A stretch of 64,000 nt of DNA, from positions 49,350-113,349 of the IMG/VR virus record IMGVR_UViG_3300025030_000050. The stretch is one strand, 5' to 3'. The position numbers and the translations under genes are program-made. The notes beneath the pieces were generated by a model that saw only the letters and a list, made by a program, of their open reading frames with translations, had not been told where the DNA came from and searched no databases. Source of the DNA: a virus. Below are positions 45,464 to 53,388 of the stretch, one piece after another. How positions within the stretch are numbered: position 1 is the stretch's first letter; each line of letters opens with the position of its first letter.

Positions 45464-45626
45464 TAGTCAATTTTGTCTATGACCAAGAAACCTATTTTTG
45501 TCTATGATTCATCGCCATTTTTGACTATGAACAGTCATTAAATTTGCCAAAAATGACTATAGTTTCTATACCAAATTTTAGTCAGTACTTGACAAAATTG
45601 ACTAAAGATGTTACCTTCTATGTCTA
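45464..45626. repeat. Array of eight TGWCTA boxes (operator or iteron)
   Basis: TAGTCA at 45464; TGTCTA at 45474 and 45499; TGACTA at 45522 and 45554; TAGTCA at 45579; TGACTA at 45599; TGTCTA at 45621. The first three direct copies share TTTTG(T/A)CTATGA and start 25 and 23 bases apart, about two helical turns. Boxes 45577-45584 and 45599-45606 form an 8-bp inverted repeat (TTTAGTCA/TGACTAAA) that brackets the rightward -35. Fits binding sites for a repressor or initiator, perhaps the adjacent winged-helix protein. Confidence 0.65.
45589..45617 (+). promoter_or_regulatory. Candidate rightward early promoter
   Basis: TTGACA (45589-45594), 17 bases, TACCTT (45612-45617). The -10 is weak; the -35 is perfect and lies between operator half-sites. 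A minus-strand TTGACT at 45465-45470 could serve leftward transcription with TATTAA 16 bases away. Confidence 0.5.
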
Positions 45627-45652
45627 TAGTTAAAAATTAAAAAGAGGTGGAA

Positions 45653-46075
45653 ATGGAAACAGAAATTAATCCAAGTATAAGGCCGGGTTTGCTAACAATT
45701 CCAATTGAATTAGTTATGAACCCGAACATTCCAGAGAGTTCAAAAACTTTGTTTGGTGTTTTTAATTTATACAAAAATAAAACAGGAGGATGTTGGGCAA
45801 GCAATTCTTTTTTATTTTCAATACTTAGGCATAATGAAAGAACAATTACTAGAAATATTAAAATATTATCGGATTGGCATTATATAAAAATTGAAAATAA
45901 AAACAGGTCAAATAAAAGGAGAATTTTTATTTGTGGCTATCAAGAAATATATGGCGATATTTGTGATAAAATTTATGACACAAGAAGAAATCCAGAAAAA
46001 TTAGATAATGAATTTGTTAAAAGCGAATTTTTAAGATTAAAAAATGAATTTATTAAGAAAAATGATTGCATATAA
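45653..46075 (+). CDS. Winged-helix protein, replication initiator or regulator
   Basis: 140 residues. PGLLTIPIELVMNPNIPESS and then KTLFGVFNLYKNKTGGCWAS followed by RHNERTITRNIKILSDWHYI is a winged-helix fold of the phage replication/regulator type. Basic C-terminal region (NRSNKRRIFI). ATG at 45653 preferred, with AGAGG upstream. First rightward gene after the box array, so either it binds there or initiates replication. Stop overlaps the next gene. Confidence 0.65.
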   Translation: METEINPSIRPGLLTIPIELVMNPNIPESSKTLFGVFNLYKNKTGGCWASNSFLFSILRHNERTITRNIKILSDWHYIKIENKNRSNKRRIFICGYQEIYGDICDKIYDTRRNPEKLDNEFVKSEFLRLKNEFIKKNDCI

Positions 46076-46376
46076 ATTGTTTAGAAAAAGAAAAGATCAG
46101 ACACTTGCGCCATTATTTATTAATAAAAGACAGGTCATAGTTTTAAATCAATGGCTAGAAGCAGAAGAACATCAAACCAATGGCTATGCTTTTAGACCGG
46201 GTTGGCATTGTTGTGTAAAACCATTTGCCCCACATTTATCAGAAAAAGACAGAGCCTGGTATAAAGTTGAAATTGAAAATTATGAATTTTTTACCAGACC
46301 AGAAAGTCAAGGTGGGGTCTGGGTTTTGGCACAAAGAATGAAAGCTTTAGAAGAAATTAATAAAGAAGTGAATTAA
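46062..46376 (+). CDS. Conserved phage hypothetical protein
   Basis: 104 residues. The pattern IAYKLFRKRKDQTLAPLFIN, GYAFRPGWHCC, and FFTRPESQGGVWVLAQRMK is familiar from many phages, function unknown. Start at Met46062 matches the family's usual start; an upstream Met (46044) is possible. Overlaps the end of the winged-helix gene. Confidence 0.65.
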   Translation: MIAYKLFRKRKDQTLAPLFINKRQVIVLNQWLEAEEHQTNGYAFRPGWHCCVKPFAPHLSEKDRAWYKVEIENYEFFTRPESQGGVWVLAQRMKALEEINKEVN

Positions 46377-46409
46377 ATAATTATAAAATTAAGATATGGC
46401 TTAATTAAA

Positions 46410-46625
46410 ATGAATCGTAAATTCCCAATAAAAGAAGAAATTTGCAATATTTGTTATAGTGTGGGTAAAATTCACCTTAATAAATTTACAGATACTTTTT
46501 CTGATATGTCAATAAAAGATGGTGTTTGTTATAAATGTAGAGGAACGGGATTTGTTATTAAAGAAATGAGCATTGATGAAAAACTAGAATATTTATTAAA
46601 TGCAGTAATGGATAATTTAAAATGA
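46410..46625 (+). CDS. Small zinc-ribbon protein (DnaJ-type CxxCxGxG)
   Basis: 71 residues. CNIC ... CYKCRGTGFV gives the CxxC plus CxxCxGxG knuckle. Probably metal-binding, maybe a chaperone-like or regulatory adaptor. Confidence 0.6.
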   Translation: MNRKFPIKEEICNICYSVGKIHLNKFTDTFSDMSIKDGVCYKCRGTGFVIKEMSIDEKLEYLLNAVMDNLK

Positions 46626-46694
46626 AAAATTATTATTTTCTGTAACAAGAAAAGATTTTGATGTCCAAACATTTTGTTCTGGTACAGGAGTTTT

Positions 46695-47180
46695 ATGACA
46701 ATTAAACATGGCATGTGTAAAACTAAAGAATATTACACATGGAGGAATATAATAAATAGATGCCTTTATAAAGATGGGATAAATTATCCAGATTATGGTG
46801 GGAAAGGAATAACCATTTGTGATGAATGGAAAAATAGTTTTATGAAATTTGTCAATGATGTCGGTTTATGCCCAGATGATAAATCTTCATTAGATAGAAT
46901 AGAGAATACAAAAGGTTACTATAAAGAAAATTGTAGATGGGCAACTTGCTCGGAACAAGCTATGAATAGAGGACCAAAGAAAGATGGGATAGTAAAATTC
47001 AAAGGAGTTGTTTACGAACCAAAGAAAAAATTATATAGAGCTAGAATAATGTCAAACGGGAAAACAAAATCTCTTGGTAGGAGGAAGACTGCTGAAGAGG
47101 CAGCGAAACTTTATGATAAAGCAGCAGAAGAATTGTTTGGTGAATTTGTTTTAACCAATAAAAAGCTCGGCCTGCTATAA
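46695..47180 (+). CDS. AP2-HNH homing endonuclease
   Basis: 161 residues from ATG 46695, with AGGAG upstream. HNH part: YYTWRNIINRCLY, DYGGKGITICDEW, SLDRIENTKGYYKENCRWAT; AP2 part: FKGVVYEPKKKLYRARI and TAEEAAKLYDKAA. Shorter relative of the 26129-26857 endonuclease. Mobile element in the early region. Confidence 0.85.
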   Translation: MTIKHGMCKTKEYYTWRNIINRCLYKDGINYPDYGGKGITICDEWKNSFMKFVNDVGLCPDDKSSLDRIENTKGYYKENCRWATCSEQAMNRGPKKDGIVKFKGVVYEPKKKLYRARIMSNGKTKSLGRRKTAEEAAKLYDKAAEELFGEFVLTNKKLGLL

Positions 47181-47267
47181 TTTACAAAACTGATAAAAAT
47201 TATATATAATATTTTGACTTTGACATAAGCAAATACAAATATTTTCGTAAAAACGAACCCATACCCA

Positions 47268-47296
47268 TTGACAAAAGCTTATAATTGTGGTATGGT
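47268..47296 (+). promoter_or_regulatory. Sigma-70-like promoter
   Basis: TTGACA (47268-47273), 17 bases, TATGGT (47291-47296), and 17 bases later the ATG of the next small gene, with GAGG in between. Confidence 0.65.
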
Positions 47297-47313
47297 ATTT
47301 TTAAGAGGACAAG

Positions 47314-47478
47314 ATGTGGACAGACAATGATATCCCAAGTTGTATTTACGATACCATGGCTTGCGAGGATTGTGGAGCTTGCAGGCCTTCGCCACTGCAA
47401 AAATATTTAGAACAAAAAGAAATTGGTGAAGACGAAGACGAAGACGAAGAATTAGACGTTGAAAATTTAAAGGATTGA
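47314..47478 (+). CDS. Small acidic Cys protein
   Basis: 54 residues. N-terminus has CEDCGAC, then an acidic run (GEDEDEDEE) from three GAAGAC repeats. Behind a good promoter and GAGG site. Could be DNA-mimic-like; that is conjecture. Confidence 0.6.
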   Translation: MWTDNDIPSCIYDTMACEDCGACRPSPLQKYLEQKEIGEDEDEDEELDVENLKD

Positions 47479-47550
47479 TATTAAATTAAAATGTTACCTA
47501 AGAATTGGCACACATACAAGCGTTTATACTATCATGCGAGGAGGTATAAA

Positions 47551-47661
47551 ATGCCTAAATATAGCATGTATAAAAGAACAATTCATCCCGTACCTAAAAT
47601 GCCGACTTGGTATGTTGTGGCTTTGGCAATATTATTTATAATTGGATTGATGATTTTATGA
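47551..47661 (+). CDS. Small single-span membrane protein
   Basis: 36 residues, basic N-terminus then WYVVALAILFIIGLMIL. AGGAGG six bases upstream. An in-frame upstream ATG at 47491 would extend it to 56 residues but lacks a ribosome binding site. Confidence 0.5.
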   Translation: MPKYSMYKRTIHPVPKMPTWYVVALAILFIIGLMIL

Positions 47662-48012
47662 AAAATATATTTTAACAGACGGATTCGATCAAAATAAAGT
47701 TATTGGTGAAAGCTGATTAAAATCTAGTTCTTCTAAAAATTTTATATATTTTTCTGTAATCTCAATTTCATCAATAAATTTATCCTATGGTGGAGTTTTA
47801 AAAGATGGAGAATTAACTATCACACAATTTGCAATTATACTAAATGATAATCGAAGAAAGTAAAGCTATATCTGAAAAACAATACAAGGCTTTAGATAAT
47901 TTTGTAAGTTTTGGGCCGATTAATAAAATTCAGACTTTTAAACATAAATGCTATTTATGGTGAATATGTAGGATGGGTTAAAATCTATCCACGTTGTGGG
48001 TTGTGGAAATAA
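47658..48012 (+). pseudogene. Degenerate coding remnant
   Basis: Fragments of coherent protein (ILTDGFDQNKVIGES; YGGVLKDGELTITQFAIIL; EKQYKALDNFVSFGPINKI; AIYGEYVGWVKIYPRCGLWK) lie in order but are split by an in-frame TGA and changes of frame. The first shift would be repaired by one extra A. Looks like a decaying gene. Confidence 0.45.
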
Positions 48013-48043
48013 TAAGATTAATTGGACTTAATGGATTAAATAT

Positions 48044-48268
48044 ATGAGAACATTGATCAGACTTATTCGAATTGATTTCGATAACCTTGAGAATAGAGAT
48101 TGTATTTATACAAAATCTATTGGGACTTTTGTTGATGAAAATATTGGGGCATCTGCTTCAGAAAAAGTAGGAGATTTTATTAAAAACATGAAGCCCGAAA
48201 AACTATATTTAGGCTGGGATATGAATATTTATCCTAAATATAAATTAGAAATTGAATATTTCCAGTGA
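48044..48268 (+). CDS. Hypothetical protein
   Basis: 74 residues, no clear ribosome binding site, moderate codon coherence. Unknown function; follows the degenerate stretch. Confidence 0.45.
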   Translation: MRTLIRLIRIDFDNLENRDCIYTKSIGTFVDENIGASASEKVGDFIKNMKPEKLYLGWDMNIYPKYKLEIEYFQ

Positions 48269-49143
48269 TTATAAATTTATGTAATACTTTTCAATTTTCT
48301 TAAAATATAAAATCAAGCGTAAAGTGCCCAACCTCGACCTATGGGGTGGGGTGCTTCGGGAAAAATGACCCCATACCCTATGACCTATCCTGCCTTAATC
48401 ACTTTCCTAACAATCCTAACAACATTTAGTTCTCCCTAACTATCTTTACCTACCCTAATCAGTTCAACCTAGCCCAACACAATACACAAGTCTTAATAAA
48501 GTTAGGTTAGCTTGACTTTGTTATATAACACCAAGTTTTTAAAACCCGTCTTTATATATTTAGGCCGTCCTAATTAGTTAAACCCTGCCTAATCATCTAT
48601 TACCAGCATTACAATCTAAAGCAAGCCTGCCATAAGCAATGTCTGTGCCTGATAAATATTTATTTTCTTTTTATTCATCTATTATAGTATTACTAATGTT
48701 GTTAGGCGTGTTATGGCCTTAAATAATCGTTTGCTTAACCGTAGTGAGGCGATTACAGGCTTGCATGTGCTAGTATTAGAAAATATATTTCGCTTAACCT
48801 TGCGATTTTGATGTATTAAGTGCGTGTTTTGATTATGTTTATTTCCTAACAATAGCAGTATTGATGTGCTTTAGTTATGGTATAAGTCTTGCTTTGTTAT
48901 GCTACTTCTATGCCCATATGCTGTTAATTGTGCGTTTTTGGGGTAAATAGTCTGACATTATAAACGCTATTAATGATATGTATTTATTCGTCTTTATTTT
49001 AAATTATTATTTCTTTTAATATCAAACACTTATGCGCAAGTATGTGTAATGATTGATAAAGAAATATTTGACTTATATAAATTAACTTATTATCTTGTAA
49101 TTAACATCAGCCATTAAGAACAATTACAAAGTGAGGTATAGTT
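48269..49143. other. Long non-coding stretch with C-rich CCTAA repeats
   Basis: About 875 bases with no convincing gene. 48300-48600 is C-rich and G-poor with many CCTAA/CCTAATC copies. A hairpin TATGGGGT/ACCCCATA lies near 48340-48375. At 48750-48810, two imperfect repeats share GCTTAACC...GCGATT. Possible origin or regulatory region. A 27-codon ORF at 48639 has no ribosome site and is not called. Confidence 0.5.
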
Positions 49144-49467
49144 ATGAAAGCATCTACAAAGGTATACAGAGTGCTTAGAGCAATGACCGTACATGTACCA
49201 TACAATGACATCGAAATAGATATAGAAGCACTGCAAAACGTTAAAGGCGGGGATTTTATTATAGGTATACGCAAGCTTGGCACAACTAGCTTTATTTATC
49301 GAAAACCGTGTACTAATTGGCTTGATGAATACAAGGAAGTGACAGATACATGGCCTAATATTGAATGGTATTGCGGCAGTGTTAATGAAGGTTGGATTGT
49401 GTCATTAAGTGATAAAGACGTACCAAAAATGCTCAATAATTGGCTTTATATGCATTTTGCTAAGTGA
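49144..49467 (+). CDS. Hypothetical protein
   Basis: 107 residues, TGAGG site upstream, unrecognised; Trp-rich C-terminal half (NWLDEYKEVTDTWPNIEWYC). First of a run of small genes with GTGAGG-type leaders and a somewhat different composition. Confidence 0.6.
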   Translation: MKASTKVYRVLRAMTVHVPYNDIEIDIEALQNVKGGDFIIGIRKLGTTSFIYRKPCTNWLDEYKEVTDTWPNIEWYCGSVNEGWIVSLSDKDVPKMLNNWLYMHFAK

Positions 49468-49475
49468 GGCTAATT

Positions 49476-49736
49476 ATGAATACCAATAAAAGAGATGCAC
49501 TCAAGATTAAGATGGCCTCAAGTCTTTATTTTCTCATGCCTGTTAAAGTCAGACTCCAGGCAGTCAAAGAGCTTGAAGGCTTGCTTGAGACAGGTTCATT
49601 GCCTGATATTAAATACGTTAGAGTATATGCGTTTTAGACTAGCTGGCATAGTCAGGTATGGCTTGAGTTTAAAAACGTCTATACCATGCCTTTACGGTAC
49701 CTTAAAATTGAAATTAGGGAGCAAGTGAGATTATGA
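49476..49736 (+). pseudogene. Small gene interrupted by in-frame amber codon
   Basis: GTGAGG then ATG 49476 opens 53 codons to TAG at 49635. The same frame continues for 32 sense codons to TGA at 49734, whose bases overlap the next ATG (ATGA). That coupling suggests the longer frame was the original gene. Sequence before and after the amber reads as one protein (YVRVYAF, then TSWHSQVWLEF). Either nonsense mutation or readthrough. Confidence 0.5.
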
Positions 49737-49930
49737 AAACAGATAGAGACGTTGACGCTATGACATACGAAATTTTAACTGATGAAACATTGGCAGTTAA
49801 AGACAAATATTATATCCGCACTAAATACCCGTTTTGTTATTGTACTGATAGAATGACAAAAAAGCAGGTTGAAAATGTGGCAAAGTCTATGCGGAACCTT
49901 GGTTTTACTGTAATAGGTAAGACAAAATAA
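49733..49930 (+). CDS. Hypothetical protein
   Basis: 65 residues, GTGAG upstream, no family. Coupled by ATGA to the amber-interrupted gene. Confidence 0.55.
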   Translation: MKTDRDVDAMTYEILTDETLAVKDKYYIRTKYPFCYCTDRMTKKQVENVAKSMRNLGFTVIGKTK

Positions 49931-49939
49931 GGTAAGACA

Positions 49940-50023
49940 ATGAAAACAATGCTAATAACGGCTTGGATTATGTTTTTAGTTGTGATGGCGGTTCAGACAG
50001 TTTTGACAATCTTTACTTTTTGA
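49940..50023 (+). CDS. 27-residue membrane peptide
   Basis: MKTMLITAWIMFLVVMAVQ and a short tail, one membrane span. Weak ribosome site. Probably expressed with its neighbours. Confidence 0.4.
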   Translation: MKTMLITAWIMFLVVMAVQTVLTIFTF

Positions 50024-50033
50024 GGACAAGATT

Positions 50034-50201
50034 ATGAAAGATCTGACAAAGAAAGAATCTAAAGACATGCCTGAAGAAAGAAGGATATTTATTGTTATGC
50101 TTGTAACGGGATCTGATTTTAAAACGGCAAAACAATATTTGATTGCAGAAGAATGGAATATTGACAATGCCGTTATTTCTCTTAAAGGCGATAGAAGATA
50201 A
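50034..50201 (+). CDS. Small UBA-like helical protein
   Basis: 55 residues with GAGGA upstream. The segment TAKQYLIAEEWNIDNAVISL recalls UBA-type three-helix domains, a weak resemblance. Function unknown. Confidence 0.5.
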   Translation: MKDLTKKESKDMPEERRIFIVMLVTGSDFKTAKQYLIAEEWNIDNAVISLKGDRR

Positions 50202-50389
50202 ATTGCTTTAAACTAGTTCAAACAGTCTTAAACCATGATTGACACAATTTCAATAAAATCAACAACTTATTTTTTAAGAAAAGAAAAAACTCCATATATA
50301 ACTTATTAAAAACAGCTATTATAACTCATTGATATTAAAAGATAAGTGAGGAAATAAGAGCTATTAAGAGCAAATGAGAGGATAAGACC

Positions 50390-50533
50390 ATGAAAAAGTA
50401 TGAAGTGATTCTTAAAAGTGGCGAGATCGGCATTTACTTTGGCCGGAAAAAACCTAAGGAAGGAGACAGGGTTAAAATACACATTGGCAATGGCGTTTTT
50501 GTCCACGGCTTTGTCTATGACGTTATGGATTGA
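50390..50533 (+). CDS. Small beta protein
   Basis: 47 residues (EVILKSGEIGIYFGRKK ... VKIHIGNGVF), SH3-like strand pattern; GAGAGGA upstream. Confidence 0.5.
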   Translation: MKKYEVILKSGEIGIYFGRKKPKEGDRVKIHIGNGVFVHGFVYDVMD

Positions 50534-50642
50534 TTTAAGCCATTTTTAAAACCTGGCATACCTGACTATGGTTTTAATCTAAAAACAGTTCTACGGGCCT
50601 AATAGGTGCCTTTAAGACATATCTAAATCATGAGGTGAGGTT

Positions 50643-51158
50643 ATGAGAACAATTACAGTGAGAATTTACACGTTTGATGAATTGAATGATAAGAGCAAAG
50701 AAAAGGCCATTGGAAATTTAAGCGATATAAACATTAGTCATGAATGGTGGGATTATACTTTTGAAGATGCTGAAAACATTGGATTGAAAATCAGTGCTTT
50801 TGATATCGGTAGAGGATCTTACGTTAAAGGTAAATTTATTTATTCCGCCGCCGAAGTTGCAGCAAATATTTTACGCGACCATGGTGAAAAGTGTGATACA
50901 TACCGAACTGCGGAAGACTTTCTGACAACCTGGCAACCGGTTTTTAACGATTACATGGATGAAGAGCATGAAAATTATGAAAGCAGGGAAAGTGAGGACA
51001 AATTGCAAGAGATTGAAGAAGAATTTTTACGCTCATTGTGTGAGGACTATCGTATTATGTTGCAAAAAAATTATGAATATTTAACCAGTGGAGAAGCGAT
51101 AATTGAAACAATTCAGGCAAACGAATATGAATTTACAGAAAACGGAGAATTGTATTAG
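50643..51158 (+). CDS. Conserved phage/bacterial hypothetical protein
   Basis: 171 residues. TVRIYTFDELNDKSKEKAIG, WWDYTFEDAENIGLKI and NILRDHGEKCDTYRTAEDFL form a pattern seen in many phage accessory proteins; homologues are sometimes labelled antitoxin but nothing here supports that. Glu-rich C-terminal half. Doubled GTGAGGTGAGG leader. Confidence 0.6.
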   Translation: MRTITVRIYTFDELNDKSKEKAIGNLSDINISHEWWDYTFEDAENIGLKISAFDIGRGSYVKGKFIYSAAEVAANILRDHGEKCDTYRTAEDFLTTWQPVFNDYMDEEHENYESRESEDKLQEIEEEFLRSLCEDYRIMLQKNYEYLTSGEAIIETIQANEYEFTENGELY

Positions 51159-51273
51159 GTATGATTTAAGACGTTTTCAAACTTCAATGCCTGTACATAC
51201 CAGGATATTTTAAATCAAGCTGTATGGTGGGTTTAAAGGCCTGCAATCAACTAATAACTAGTGAGGTGAGGTT

Positions 51274-51542
51274 ATGACTAGTTCAGAATTAAAATATAGG
51301 CATGAAACAAATAACCCCGGTTCATGTTTTTCACCCGAAATAATATGAAATTTGCTGGTGATACCATGAAAAATTATGGTGTTCGTGAATCAGCGGTAAT
51401 TACGAACTATGACAATAACGGCGATTATACCGAATCAGGGATTGTTATTGAATGCTGGGAATTATATCGCCGCAAGCCTGTAAAACATGGATTGTCAAAG
51501 AGTGCGTTTTTCAACAAAATTACTTTCAAAGTTGTTAAATAA
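51274..51542 (+). pseudogene. Small gene with -1 frameshift
   Basis: GTGAGGTGAGG then ATG 51274; the frame ends TGA after 24 codons. A T-run (GTTTTTC near 51322) shifted by -1 continues as FTRNNMKFAGDTMKNYGV ... CWELYRRKPVKHGL to 51542, a familiar phage pattern. One extra T would restore it. Confidence 0.6.
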
Positions 51543-51688
51543 CAAATTGAAACGGTTTCATGTTCAAGGTTTGTAAGGTATTGATATTATTAGCGCGTGT
51601 TTGCATCATTTGCATGTTTTAATTATAAGAGTTAATGAATTTTCAATCTTCTTGACTCTGATTAAAACCAAACCTTAAAGGAGAGATT

Positions 51689-51856
51689 ATGAAGATCAAT
51701 GAAATTATGGCAATGACACACAAAGAATTTGCAGTTAAGATCAAGACTTTTAAAGCGAGCTGTGAAAAGGCTGGTGTTGAACCTACAAAGCGACAGGCCA
51801 GCAAATACAGGCTCAAGAAGGGCAAAGCATATATGGCTAAAGAGGCGAGCAAATGA
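51689..51856 (+). CDS. Small basic protein
   Basis: 55 residues (MKINEIMAMTHKEFAVKIKT...), Lys-rich, possible DNA binder. AAAGGAGAG ribosome site. Stop overlaps next ATG. Confidence 0.55.
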   Translation: MKINEIMAMTHKEFAVKIKTFKASCEKAGVEPTKRQASKYRLKKGKAYMAKEASK

Positions 51857-51927
51857 GGCCATGGCAGCTTGCTCTTGTCTTTGCCATGGTTTATGCCCTT
51901 GCAAGCTATGTCGAGTTCTGTTTGTAA
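51853..51927 (+). CDS. 24-residue membrane peptide
   Basis: MRPWQLALVFAMVYALASYV..., one span, coupled by ATGA to the upstream gene. Confidence 0.4.
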   Translation: MRPWQLALVFAMVYALASYVEFCL

Positions 51928-51930
51928 TAG

Positions 51931-51944
51931 TTGTGTATACACAA
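51931..51944. promoter_or_regulatory. 14-bp perfect palindrome
   Basis: TTGTGTATACACAA, three bases after the preceding stop and 17 bases before the next start. Operator-like. Confidence 0.35.
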
Positions 51945-51961
51945 TTGAAAAGGAGAATGCT

Positions 51962-52042
51962 ATGAAGCTAAGTCTTGCGGGCTGGTTCTGGTTGTCTTAC
52001 TTTGCTCTGATTTTATTTTTGTTAAAATTTTGCTATAACTGA
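51962..52042 (+). CDS. 26-residue membrane peptide
   Basis: MKLSLAGWFWLSYFALILFL and a short tail. AAGGAG upstream. Its stop lies inside the first copy of the TATAAC motif. Confidence 0.4.
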   Translation: MKLSLAGWFWLSYFALILFLLKFCYN

Positions 52043-52060
52043 ATTTGTATGAATTTTTTG
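52034..52060 (+). promoter_or_regulatory. TATAAC motif copy 1 (variant)
   Basis: TATAAC, seven bases, GTATGAATTTTTT. Followed by a 6-bp hairpin TATTGC/GCAATA at 52061-52079. Confidence 0.45.
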
Positions 52061-52113
52061 TATTGCATAAAACGCAATAATAATTGTTTCGTGTTGCGTG
52101 AAGTGAAATACCA

Positions 52114-52132
52114 TATAACGGGAATTGTATGA
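52114..52132 (+). promoter_or_regulatory. TATAAC motif copy 2 (variant)
   Basis: TATAAC, seven bases, GTATGA. Weakest copy; lies 80 bases after copy 1 and before the 52195 gene. Confidence 0.3.
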
Positions 52133-52194
52133 CGGGCCTATACAGGATATTTTCTTGTTATAAAACTTTGAAATAAACTCTAAAAGGGGCGGAT

Positions 52195-52323
52195 ATGAAG
52201 TATTACATTATTTTTTGCACTTCTTCTAACAACTTAATTTGTTTCACTTCTTCATACTCTAGCCATATTGAAGAAATTTTTGACGTTATCCAAGCTGAAA
52301 ATATCTATGAATTCAACTGTTAA
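52195..52323 (+). CDS. Small hypothetical protein
   Basis: 42 residues, Ser-rich hydrophobic N-terminus (MKYYIIFCTSSNNLICFTSS). AGGGGCGG upstream. Unrecognised. Confidence 0.45.
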   Translation: MKYYIIFCTSSNNLICFTSSYSSHIEEIFDVIQAENIYEFNC

Positions 52324-52344
52324 AAATAAAATAAAGGCAATATC

Positions 52345-52716
52345 ATGACCACTTACATTGATATAACGGGTTCTAATATCAAAACCGGGCCTTGGATTCA
52401 CAAGGTAAGTACTAAAGCCTTTACATTCAAAACCGTTAATGGCATTAGGTTTGCCATAACTGAAAACAACTACTACCTTGATACTAAAGCCGATAAGATC
52501 AGATATCAGTTTATGTCTTGTGCTGGTTGTTCATGGAAACATAGTTATGTCATTTATATGGAAGTAAGACCTAATGTTTTTGTTTATTTTATTCAATGCA
52601 CTGAATACGATCTTGATATGAGGATAAAGCAATGCTCTGATGTTTATCACAATTATGATTATCCAAACAATTTTGAAGTAGATGCATATATAAATCAATT
52701 GCAGAGAAAGGTATGA
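52345..52716 (+). CDS. Hypothetical protein
   Basis: 123 residues with aromatic strands (FTFKTVNGIRFAITENNYYL). No family identified. Stop overlaps the ORF that follows. Confidence 0.55.
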   Translation: MTTYIDITGSNIKTGPWIHKVSTKAFTFKTVNGIRFAITENNYYLDTKADKIRYQFMSCAGCSWKHSYVIYMEVRPNVFVYFIQCTEYDLDMRIKQCSDVYHNYDYPNNFEVDAYINQLQRKV

Positions 52717-52718
52717 TT

Positions 52719-52922
52719 ATGAAAATTATTGCCATTGCTTGTAATGACAGATTTTTTACTATAGGCAAAACTAGGAGAAAAATTATTACAAGCAATGGTT
52801 GCAATGAACCTTGTAAGAACAGATTTTATTGCCCGAAACGAAATTGGCTTATGTTAGAAAAATGTCCGTTCCTGAATTTGAACGAATGCAATAATTTTGT
52901 CAAAATGTGTGGGAAAATTTAG
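52719..52922 (+). CDS. Small Cys-rich protein
   Basis: 67 residues; CNEPCKNRFYCPK, EKCPFLNLNECNNFVKMC give many Cys. ATG 52719 preferred (AAAGG seven bases upstream). Possible metal binder. Confidence 0.5.
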   Translation: MKIIAIACNDRFFTIGKTRRKIITSNGCNEPCKNRFYCPKRNWLMLEKCPFLNLNECNNFVKMCGKI

Positions 52923-52923
52923 C

Positions 52924-52950
52924 TATAACCGAAAAGACGTGAATTTTATT
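52924..52950 (+). promoter_or_regulatory. TATAAC motif copy 3
   Basis: TATAAC, seven bases, ACGTGAATTTTATTTT. Directly after the preceding stop. Confidence 0.55.
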
Positions 52951-52985
52951 TTATCAGTTTTTATAACAATTTGTGGAAAACTGGC

Positions 52986-53010
52986 TATAACTGAAAGGAC
53001 GTGAATTCAT
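52986..53010 (+). promoter_or_regulatory. TATAAC motif copy 4
   Basis: TATAAC, seven bases, ACGTGAATTCATGG. 62 bases after copy 3; both are preceded by a related TGTGG(G)AAAA tract. Confidence 0.55.
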
Positions 53011-53124
53011 GGCTTATTTATAACCGGTTTTAATTATTTTGTTATAACCTTGTTTTTATCTTGATTTTATTTGTTTTTGGTGTATAATTTTAAATAAGAT
53101 AAACAAAAATTAAAGGAGAAAGTT

Positions 53125-53369
53125 ATGAAGAATGAAAGATATATTGTAGTAAACAGAAGTTATTGGCAAAAAGTGATCCTTCTATTAAAGCAAGCATTTA
53201 TGGTGCTGTACCTTATTTGTCAGAAGAAGACCAGCTGGATTGGGAAATAAAAGAAAACGGATATAATATCATAAACACAAAAAATAATTGTGTTTATGGT
53301 AATTCATATTTCCCTTATTACTGGACAAAAAGGAAGCTCAGGATATCTGCGATAAGAGAAATCAATTAA
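53125..53369 (+). pseudogene. Small gene with -1 frameshift
   Basis: AAAGGAG then ATG 53125 (MKNERYIVVNRSY). At about 53161 the reading must slip -1 to continue as LAKSDPSIKASIYGAVPYL and on to 53369. An added T in TATTGG would restore an 82-residue protein. The shifted frame has no ribosome site of its own. Confidence 0.6.
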
Positions 53370-53388
53370 AATTTAAAAGGAGAAAATT

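Larger units (their letters stand above)
45118..45646. other. Divergent control region, about 530 bp without genes
   Basis: No ORF of note. From left: an AT-rich stretch with nested inverted repeats (TAACATT-CAA-AATGTTA, 45235-45251; AATAACAT with ATGTTATT, 45214-45271), tandem hairpins at 45328-45366, then the TGWCTA box array and a rightward promoter before the winged-helix gene. Leftward and rightward operons begin on its two sides. It could also be the replication origin. Confidence 0.7.

Noticed and set aside
47200-47400. 66-codon minus-strand ORF
   Set aside because: Overlaps a plus-strand small gene with a promoter and ribosome site.
48639-48722. 27-codon hydrophobic ORF in the non-coding stretch
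   Set aside because: No ribosome binding site and not conserved in any visible way.
49635-49637. Genome-wide recoding of TAG
   Set aside because: TAG ends several intact genes here, such as the ribonucleotide reductase at 3054-3056.
49495-49728. 77-codon plus-strand ORF
   Set aside because: Out of frame with the GTGAGG-led ORF at 49476 and has no ribosome site.
53020-53048. Further TATAAC copies near 53020 and 53043
   Set aside because: They lack the CGTGAATT part at the fixed 13-base spacing.
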